Shown here: positions 6,999 to 12,072 of the stretch, piece by piece | Layout: every line of letters begins with the position of its first letter | Position numbering within the stretch: the first letter of the stretch is position 1 | Assembly (NCBI GenBank): GCA_947070915.1 | Contig: CAMTDY010000061.1 | Span: forward strand, 1 to 13,726 | DNA from: an uncultured Roseburia sp. | Lineage (GTDB): Bacteria; Bacillota; Clostridia; Lachnospirales; Lachnospiraceae | Direction: 5' to 3' | Length of the DNA stretch: 13,726 nt | Notes under the pieces: model-generated | Databases searched by the model: none | The model's input: the letters and a program-made list of their open reading frames with translations, nothing else | Told to the model about the DNA's origin: nothing | Translations under genes and position numbers: made by a program

Positions 6999-7027
6999 AA
7001 ATTATCACATTTTTTTTCAAATGTCAA
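6999..7027 (-). promoter_or_regulatory. Promoter of tRNA-Leu
   Basis: The minus strand has a consensus -35 TTGACA (7027-7022). The -10 is either TAATTT (7004-6999, spacer 17) or the overlapping GATAAT (7006-7001, spacer 15). A run of eight A residues lies in the spacer. Transcription would start just before the tRNA at 6988. Confidence 0.75.
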
Positions 7028-7034
7028 CAAAAAA

Positions 7035-7062
7035 TTGATAGAAATTTAAATAAATTTATAGT
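7035..7062 (+). promoter_or_regulatory. Possible promoter of the small membrane protein gene
   Basis: TTGATA (7035-7040), a 16-base spacer and TATAGT (7057-7062) lie upstream of the gene, back to back with the tRNA-Leu promoter. The overlapping TATACT (7062-7067) is a better -10 but has no matching -35. The surroundings are very AT rich, so chance matches are likely. Confidence 0.45.
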
Positions 7063-7127
7063 ATACTAGATTTAAAGTGTTTAAATACTATTATTATATG
7101 CGTGAAACCGCAGGAACGGAGATTGTT

Positions 7128-7484
7128 ATGGGTATTAGTGTTGGTATGCTTATTTTTGGTCTTTTTGACGGGGGTCTGGCCTTTGCCATTGTGTTCTGTC
7201 TACTGAAAGCCAGATTCAAAGGGAAAAAAATAGGAAGAATTCTGGGGACGGTTTTAGGGATCATTTTATTTTCTATCTACATCGCCCTGTTTGTCTTTTT
7301 TAACACTCCCGGTACAAAAGTGAATCCAGACTTTCGGAATTTCATCTACTCGGCTCCGATCGTCCTGGCTGTGCTGTTATGTACTCTGGTTTTCCTGTCC
7401 CAGCCTCCCAGGAAACAGGCCGCTGAAGAAGAGCTGGAGGATGATTCTATCGCAGATACTGCTGAGACAGAGGAAATACTTTAA
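7128..7484 (+). CDS. Small membrane protein of unknown function
   Basis: I do not recognise this 118-residue protein. It has three predicted membrane segments: about residues 3-25 (ISVGMLIFGLFDGGLAFAIV), 36-57 (ILGTVLGIILFSIYIALFVFF) and 72-91 (IYSAPIVLAVLLCTLVFL). A basic loop (KARFKGKKIGR) separates the first two, and the protein ends in a strongly acidic tail (EEELEDDSIADTAETEEIL). By the positive-inside rule the basic loop is cytoplasmic, which places the acidic tail outside. The ATG at 7128 has GGAG six bases before it; upstream in-frame GTG (7077) and ATG (7098) codons lack ribosome sites. The next gene has its own promoter starting right after this stop codon. Confidence 0.75.
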   Translation: MGISVGMLIFGLFDGGLAFAIVFCLLKARFKGKKIGRILGTVLGIILFSIYIALFVFFNTPGTKVNPDFRNFIYSAPIVLAVLLCTLVFLSQPPRKQAAEEELEDDSIADTAETEEIL

Positions 7485-7513
7485 TTGTCAAACGATAGGA
7501 AACATGGTATAAT
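7485..7513 (+). promoter_or_regulatory. Strong promoter of the phosphoribosyltransferase-like gene
   Basis: TTGTCA (7485-7490), a 17-base spacer and a perfect TATAAT (7508-7513), preceded by an extended -10 TGG. The -35 begins directly after the stop codon of the upstream gene. The start point would be near 7520, giving a leader of about 45 bases before the ATG at 7567. Confidence 0.85.
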
Positions 7514-7566
7514 GGAAGTTAAAGGGAATTTCAACGTCAATGAATTTTGTAAGGAGGTATCCGAAT

Positions 7567-8217
7567 ATGTTAAATAAACAGGAAAACGTAATTAAAATCC
7601 CATCCCGGATCAACAATAAACTTATTCTCAAGGTGGTGCCAGGGCATTTTGCCACAAATCATTCCCACATCAATTATTACATGGATATGACACGCTTGAA
7701 AGTGGGACAGAAAGAAGCCTATCAGGCAGCTTCTACCATGGCAAAGGAATATCAGTACAGCACTCCGATCGATACCATCGTCTGTATGGATGGATGCTAT
7801 ATGATCGGCGCCTTTCTCGCCAGCAAACTCACGGAGGCCGGTGTGATCTCCATGAACATGCATCAGAGTATCTATGTCATAGAACCGGAATTCAATCCCA
7901 GCGGACAGATGATCTTCCGTGATAACATTCAGCCGATGGTAAACGGAAAAAATGTTCTTCTCCTTCTCGCCTCTGCCACGACCGGAAAGACCATAGCGCA
8001 GAGCCTGGAGTGTATTGAATACTATGGCGGGATCATACAGGGGATCTCGGCGATCTTCAGCGCCACTGACCAGATCGAAGGACACACGGTCAAATCGATC
8101 TTCCACACAGATGATCTGCCTGACTACCAGTCCTTCTCCCAGCATCACTGTCCTTTCTGTGAGGCAGGACATAAAATTGATGCCATTGTGAACAGCTATG
8201 GGTATTCAAAATTTTAA
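7567..8217 (+). CDS. Orotate phosphoribosyltransferase-like protein with altered PRPP loop
   Basis: The 216-residue protein has the type I phosphoribosyltransferase layout: a hood-like N-terminus (PGHFATNHSHINYYMDMT), a core strand DTIVCMDGCYMIGAFLASKL (69-88), and the PRPP-loop region NVLLLLASATTGKT (129-142). In active enzymes that loop reads hydrophobic residues, then two acidic residues, then TTG-x-T. Here the acidic pair is replaced by Leu134-Ala135 while TTGKT is kept. The C-terminus carries HHCPFCEAGH (193-202), a possible metal or redox site not found in classic PyrE. It may therefore bind a nucleotide without being an active transferase, or act on another ligand. The ATG at 7567 follows AAGGAGGT with an 8-base gap. 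It is a single-gene unit, not next to pyrimidine genes. Database names would probably be orotate phosphoribosyltransferase; I would not assign pyrE. Confidence 0.8.
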   Translation: MLNKQENVIKIPSRINNKLILKVVPGHFATNHSHINYYMDMTRLKVGQKEAYQAASTMAKEYQYSTPIDTIVCMDGCYMIGAFLASKLTEAGVISMNMHQSIYVIEPEFNPSGQMIFRDNIQPMVNGKNVLLLLASATTGKTIAQSLECIEYYGGIIQGISAIFSATDQIEGHTVKSIFHTDDLPDYQSFSQHHCPFCEAGHKIDAIVNSYGYSKF

Positions 8218-8229
8218 GAGTCCATTTAG

Positions 8230-8261
8230 CAGAGCCAGTTTTAAAATTCAAACTGGCTCTG
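8230..8261 (+). terminator. Hairpin between convergent genes, probable terminator
   Basis: CAGAGCCAGTTT (8230-8241) and AAACTGGCTCTG (8250-8261) form a perfect 12-bp stem with an 8-base loop, 12 bases after the stop of the phosphoribosyltransferase-like gene. Neither strand has a good U-tract after it (plus: TGTTATAC), so termination may be inefficient. It also faces the convergent thiF-like transcript. The rest of the gap, 8262-8351, is AT rich and shows nothing further. Confidence 0.65.
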
Positions 8262-8351
8262 TGTTATACAAAATAATTATTAATATAATCCCACAAAAAC
8301 TGACAATACAAAATCTTTCTCAGACACGCCTTGATGAACCCTGTCCCAGAC

Positions 8352-9101
8352 TTATTCTTTTCCACAGGCAGGACATCGGGGATTTTTTTTGTGGAATCTG
8401 ACCTGGCGGAATTCCATTGTCAAAGCATCCACCGTGAGCAGCCTGCCGGTAAGCAGTTCCCCGATCCCTAACAGATACTTCACTGTCTCCATACTCTGCA
8501 GTGTACCGATGATACCTGCCATACAGCCGATCACTCCGACTTCCCGGCAGGTGGGGATCACGCCATCCTCAGGAGGTTCCTCAAAGATGCAGCGGTAACA
8601 GGGCCCCTCTCCAGGAACATAAGTCATAAGCTGCCCCTCAAATTCCTGAATACCTCCGTGGGAAAATGGTTTCTTCAACGCAACACAGGCATCGTTGATC
8701 AGAAATTTAGTTTCAAAATTATCCGTGGCATCAACAATAAAATCATAACCGTTAAAAATCTCTTTTACATTGTCTTTCCCCAGCCGTTCCCGCAGGGGTG
8801 ACACCTCTATCTCTGGATTTATCGCTGTTATGCGGTTTTTCGCTGATAACACTTTAGGGGTTCCAACGGACTCGGTGGAATGAATGATCTGCCTTTGAAG
8901 ATTTGTCAGATCCACAATATCATCATCCAGAATACCAATATGCCCGACCCCCGCTGAAGCCAGATACAAAGCAGCCGGTGAACCAAGTCCACCGGCTCCT
9001 GCGATCAGTACACGGGAGTTGAGCAGCTTTTCCTGCCCCTCTTCCCCAATCTGATTCAATAATATCTGTCTGGAATACCTCTCACTCTGTGTTCTATTCA
9101 T
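8352..9101 (-). CDS. ThiF/MoeB/HesA family adenylyltransferase (E1-like)
   Basis: The 249-residue protein is a complete member of the E1-like family that uses ATP to adenylate the C-terminal glycine of a ubiquitin-like sulfur carrier (ThiS or MoaD). Motifs are GAGGLGSP (35-42, nucleotide binding), DDDIVDLTNLQRQ (59-71), DATDNFETKFLIND (124-137), and two zinc pairs, CYRC (168-171) and CPAC (243-246). Cys185 in PTCREVGVIG sits where ThiF has its catalytic cysteine. There is no rhodanese domain. No sulfur carrier or thiamine/molybdopterin gene is in the window, so ThiF, MoeB or another carrier cannot be chosen. It follows the flavodiiron gene by 22 bases on the same strand, with AAGGTG before the ATG, and is probably last in the rfbC transcript. 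Confidence 0.9.
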   Translation of the reverse strand: MNRTQSERYSRQILLNQIGEEGQEKLLNSRVLIAGAGGLGSPAALYLASAGVGHIGILDDDIVDLTNLQRQIIHSTESVGTPKVLSAKNRITAINPEIEVSPLRERLGKDNVKEIFNGYDFIVDATDNFETKFLINDACVALKKPFSHGGIQEFEGQLMTYVPGEGPCYRCIFEEPPEDGVIPTCREVGVIGCMAGIIGTLQSMETVKYLLGIGELLTGRLLTVDALTMEFRQVRFHKKNPRCPACGKE

Positions 9102-9123
9102 CGTCTCACCTTATGCCCACAGA

Positions 9124-10296
9124 TCATTTTGCCAGGATCTCATCTGCCAGTTTTTCCATGTCTGCTACCGTGGAATCTTTCATGGTAGATTTGATGGTAA
9201 CCACCTGGTCGCAGATCGTGATCTCCTTCATTCCTTCCAGAGCAGCGCGCATCTGCTTTCCTGCCATTGGTGCCCAGGAACCATTTTCCATGATGCCTGC
9301 CACACGTTTCTGATAATTTTTGCTCTTCAGATGGTTCAAAAAGTCCTCCATAACCGGGAATAAACCGCCGTCGTATGTAGCCGCTGCAACTATGATCTTA
9401 TCATACCGGAAGGCATCCTCTATAATCTCCGCCATGTCTTCTCTGGAGAGATCACTGACGACCACTTTTTCAGCACCCTTCTGCTCCAGAATCGCACCGA
9501 GTTTTTTGGCTGCCTCCGCAGTATTTCCATGAATGGAAGCATAAGCAACCAGCACACCTTTGTCCTCTGGCTCGTAACTGCTCCATGTATTGTATTTATC
9601 GATGTAATAGCCCAGATCTTCCTTGAGGATCGGCCCATGCAGCGGACAGATCATGGCAATGTCCAACGTAGCAGCCTTTTTAAGAAGAGCCTGAACCTGG
9701 GCACCGTATTTACCCACAATATTGAAATAATAACGTCTTGCCTCGCATGCCCAGTCCTCATTTTCAGTCAGGGAAAGGGCGCCGAACTTACCAAATCCGT
9801 CGGCTGAGAACAAAATCTTCTCGGACTGTTCATAAGTTACCATAACTTCCGGCCAGTGTACCATTGGCGCCATAAAAAACTGAAGAGTGTGGGTACCGGT
9901 CGAGATCGTATCCCCTTCTTTTACTACCACACTGCGGTCAGTCAGATCCATCTCGAAAAACTGCGGCATCATGGAAAATGTCTTCGCATTTCCGATGATC
10001 TTCATATCGGGATATTTTTCCGCCGCTCTCTGAATATTAGCAGCATGATCCGGTTCAAGATGGGAAACTACCAAGTAAGATGGTTTTTTATCCCCAAGAA
10101 CTTTTTCAACGTTGGCAAACCATTCTTCTGTGGCACGTTTGTCCACTGTATCCATGATCGTTATCTCATCGTCAAGGATCACATAAGAATTATAGGAAAC
10201 TCCTTCTGGAATCACATACTGGCTCTCGAACAAATCAAGCGTCGTATCATCTGCTCCTACATAAATTACTGAATCTGTCACTGTAGTATTCACCAT
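9124..10296 (-). CDS. fprA: A-type flavodiiron protein (oxygen/NO reductase)
   Basis: Flavodiiron proteins reduce O2 to water (or NO to N2O) in the cytoplasm and protect anaerobes. The 390-residue protein has the usual two domains. The metallo-beta-lactamase part carries the full di-iron ligand set: His79, Glu81, Asp83 and His84 in SHLEPDHA, His147 in MVHWPE, Asp166 in SADGFG and His220 in CPLHGP. The flavodoxin part starts near 247 (VLVAYASIHGNTAEAAKKL) with the FMN phosphate loop, and has ATYDGGLFPVMEDFL (306-320) and MENGSWAPMAGKQM (336-349). No rubredoxin or reductase extension is present, so it needs an external electron donor. The ATG at 10296 follows AAGGA. It lies 45 bases after rfbC with no terminator or clear promoter between. 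The symbol fprA follows the clostridial homologues. Confidence 0.95.
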   Translation of the reverse strand: MVNTTVTDSVIYVGADDTTLDLFESQYVIPEGVSYNSYVILDDEITIMDTVDKRATEEWFANVEKVLGDKKPSYLVVSHLEPDHAANIQRAAEKYPDMKIIGNAKTFSMMPQFFEMDLTDRSVVVKEGDTISTGTHTLQFFMAPMVHWPEVMVTYEQSEKILFSADGFGKFGALSLTENEDWACEARRYYFNIVGKYGAQVQALLKKAATLDIAMICPLHGPILKEDLGYYIDKYNTWSSYEPEDKGVLVAYASIHGNTAEAAKKLGAILEQKGAEKVVVSDLSREDMAEIIEDAFRYDKIIVAAATYDGGLFPVMEDFLNHLKSKNYQKRVAGIMENGSWAPMAGKQMRAALEGMKEITICDQVVTIKSTMKDSTVADMEKLADEILAK

Positions 10297-10341
10297 ATCA
10301 TTCCTTTCTTTTATCAGCTCATTGTGCTGTTTTTTAGTGGT

Positions 10342-10935
10342 TCAAACCGGCTGTGTATCCGGCTTTAACTTATTATAATCAAACACGGGAGACTGGTCTG
10401 CCAGCCCCTCATGATGCTTGTCCTTTTCCGACAGGATAATCTGCATATCCTCGCTGATGGGCCAGTCAATGCCGATCTGCGGATCGTCATACTGGATCCC
10501 TCCTTCGTCCTCTGGATGGTAAAAATCAGTACATTTATAAGAAAAAACTGCCTGTTCTGATAACACCAGATACCCGTGAGCAAATCCCTTGGAAACGTAA
10601 AACTGCTTTTTATTTTCATCTGAAAGAACAACTCCAAACCATTTCCCAAATGTCGGAGATCCCTTTCGGATATCCACCGCTACATCAAAGACTTCTCCTG
10701 ACAGCACCCGGACCAGCTTTCCCTGGGGAAAATTCTTCTGGAAATGAAGCCCCCGGAGCACTCCTTTTTTGGACATGGACTCATTGTCCTGAACAAATTC
10801 CATAGTGAGTCCCTTCGCCTCAAACTCTTTCCTGTTGTAGGTCTCCATAAAATAACCCCGTTCATCTCCAAACACCTGTGGCTCGATAACATATAAACCC
10901 TCGATCTCACAAGGCGTCACCTTGATCTCTGCCAT
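10342..10935 (-). CDS. rfbC: dTDP-4-dehydrorhamnose 3,5-epimerase
   Basis: RfbC/RmlC epimerises C3 and C5 of dTDP-4-keto-6-deoxyglucose, the third step to dTDP-L-rhamnose for cell-surface polysaccharides. The 197-residue cupin protein shows FGDERGYFMETYN (22-34), VLRGLHFQ with catalytic His64 (59-66), VDIRKGSPTFGKW (87-99), KGFAHGYLVLSE (116-127) and YKCTDFYHPEDEGGI (133-147) with the general-acid Tyr133. All are well conserved, so the enzyme should be active. The ATG at 10935 follows AAGGAG at 9 bases; the longer frame from 10971 lacks a site. No rfbA, rfbB or rfbD is nearby, so the other pathway enzymes must be elsewhere. A good promoter lies at 10981-11009, and the gene leads into the flavodiiron gene. 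Confidence 0.96.
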   Translation of the reverse strand: MAEIKVTPCEIEGLYVIEPQVFGDERGYFMETYNRKEFEAKGLTMEFVQDNESMSKKGVLRGLHFQKNFPQGKLVRVLSGEVFDVAVDIRKGSPTFGKWFGVVLSDENKKQFYVSKGFAHGYLVLSEQAVFSYKCTDFYHPEDEGGIQYDDPQIGIDWPISEDMQIILSEKDKHHEGLADQSPVFDYNKLKPDTQPV

Positions 10936-10980
10936 ATTTTCAATCTCCTTCTCTCTGATGTAACCACCCAAACAATATAT

Positions 10981-11009
10981 AGTATAATATTATTACTGAA
11001 AACTATCAA
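10981..11009 (-). promoter_or_regulatory. Promoter of rfbC
   Basis: On the minus strand TTGATA (11009-11004), a 17-base spacer and TATACT (10986-10981), one mismatch from consensus in each hexamer. It probably drives the rfbC-fprA-thiF-like transcript. Confidence 0.8.
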
Positions 11010-11015
11010 TAGTTA

Positions 11016-11044
11016 TTTACAGAAAAGTTAATTTGAGTTAAAAT
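11016..11044 (+). promoter_or_regulatory. Promoter of tyrA, divergent from rfbC
   Basis: TTTACA (11016-11021), a 17-base spacer and TAAAAT (11039-11044). Its -35 lies only 6 bases from the -35 of the rfbC promoter, so the two promoters are back to back and may influence each other. Confidence 0.7.
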
Positions 11045-11055
11045 ACATTCAGGCA

Positions 11056-11074
11056 ATGCCGCTGATAACGGCAT
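11056..11074 (+). other. Small inverted repeat in the tyrA leader
   Basis: ATGCCG (11056-11061) and CGGCAT (11069-11074) pair around a 7-base loop (CTGATAA) just downstream of the predicted start point of tyrA. There is no T-run after it, so it is not an attenuator terminator on its own. It may be a dyad operator or an mRNA 5' hairpin. Confidence 0.35.
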
Positions 11075-11104
11075 GTCAGTTTACATATAAAAGGATCTGA
11101 TCAT

Positions 11105-12022
11105 ATGACGAAAAACTTAAATATAGGATTTCTCGGTCTGGGACTGATCGGCGGTTCCATTGCAAGAGCAGTAAGATCCGCCTTTCCGGACACCAGAATC
11201 CTGGTATACACCCGCAGAAAAAATCCAGATCTGGAACAGGGCGTAAAAGACGGTATTCTTTCCAGGCTTTTATACGATATTGATCCTGAATTCTCTTCCT
11301 GCGATATCATTTTTCTCTGTGCGCCGGTTCTCAAAAATATTGAGTTTCTGCACCTTTTGAAACCACTCATTCATGAAAACTGTATCATCACCGATGTTGG
11401 CAGCGTAAAGGGAAATATCCATCAAGCGGCAAGAGAGCTGGGACTGGAGCATAATTTTATCGGAGGACATCCCATGGCGGGATCTGAGAAAACAGGATAT
11501 GCTAATTCCTCTGGGGAACTGTTAAAAAACTCCTATTATCTCCTGACTCCCACCCCCCATACCCCGGATGCCAGACTTCAATTGTTGTTATCGCTTCTAA
11601 AATGTACCGGCTCCAAATGTGTCATTGTCGATCCGGAAAAGCATGACGATATCACGGCGGCCATCAGCCATGTTCCCCATATTATCGCGGCCACACTGGT
11701 CAATATGGTTAGGGAACATGACACACCGGAAGGCTGGATGAAAGCTTTTGCTGCCGGCGGCTTTAAGGATATCACCAGAATTGCTTCTTCTTCACCAGAA
11801 ATGTGGGAAAACATCTGTCTGTCCAACAAAGACAGCATCGATCACTTTCTGGAACTGTATATAAAAAGCCTGGAAGATTTCCGCCAGTTGCTTCGTGAGG
11901 AAAATAATGAGCAACTCCGGAACACCTTCCTCGAAGCCGGAACATACCGGAATTCAATTCCAGATAATATTTCAGACAAACATTCAGATCACCTTACAGA
12001 TAAAAAATCCGGTGCAGAGTAA
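11105..12022 (+). CDS. tyrA: Prephenate dehydrogenase (tyrosine biosynthesis)
   Basis: TyrA oxidises and decarboxylates prephenate to 4-hydroxyphenylpyruvate with NAD(P)+. The 305-residue protein has an N-terminal Rossmann fold with GLGLIGGS (11-18), then DVGSVKGNI (97-105), GGHPMAGSE (120-128), DPEKHDDITAAISHVPH (176-192, conserved His residues) and AGGFKDITRIASSSPEMW (217-234). These cover the whole catalytic domain. The protein ends about 25 residues after the helical domain with a polar tail, so it lacks the C-terminal ACT domain that gives tyrosine feedback in Bacillus-type TyrA. There is no chorismate mutase fusion. The ATG at 11105 follows AGGA at 9 bases. Promoter and terminator are both visible, so this is a single-gene unit; no other aromatic pathway gene is in the window. 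Confidence 0.95.
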   Translation: MTKNLNIGFLGLGLIGGSIARAVRSAFPDTRILVYTRRKNPDLEQGVKDGILSRLLYDIDPEFSSCDIIFLCAPVLKNIEFLHLLKPLIHENCIITDVGSVKGNIHQAARELGLEHNFIGGHPMAGSEKTGYANSSGELLKNSYYLLTPTPHTPDARLQLLLSLLKCTGSKCVIVDPEKHDDITAAISHVPHIIAATLVNMVREHDTPEGWMKAFAAGGFKDITRIASSSPEMWENICLSNKDSIDHFLELYIKSLEDFRQLLREENNEQLRNTFLEAGTYRNSIPDNISDKHSDHLTDKKSGAE

Positions 12023-12039
12023 CCACACCGGATTTTTTT
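12002..12039 (+). terminator. Bidirectional terminator of tyrA and the fusion gene
   Basis: AAAAAATCCGGTG (12002-12014) pairs with CACCGGATTTTTT (12026-12038), a 13-bp stem with an 11-base loop. The plus strand ends in seven T residues and the minus strand in six. The left arm is coding: the tyrA stop codon lies in the loop. It also stops the convergent gene that ends at 12073. Confidence 0.92.
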
Positions 12040-12072
12040 ATACGAACTTTCTGTTTATCATATATGTGTCTG

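Noticed and set aside
7570..8172. Minus-strand open frame of 200 codons opposite the phosphoribosyltransferase-like gene
   Set aside because: The plus-strand frame has a strong promoter, a ribosome site and family motifs; the antisense frame has none.
11010..11104. T-box or attenuator upstream of tyrA
   Set aside because: The leader is about 55 bases, has only a 6-bp dyad without a T-run, and no T-box sequence is seen.
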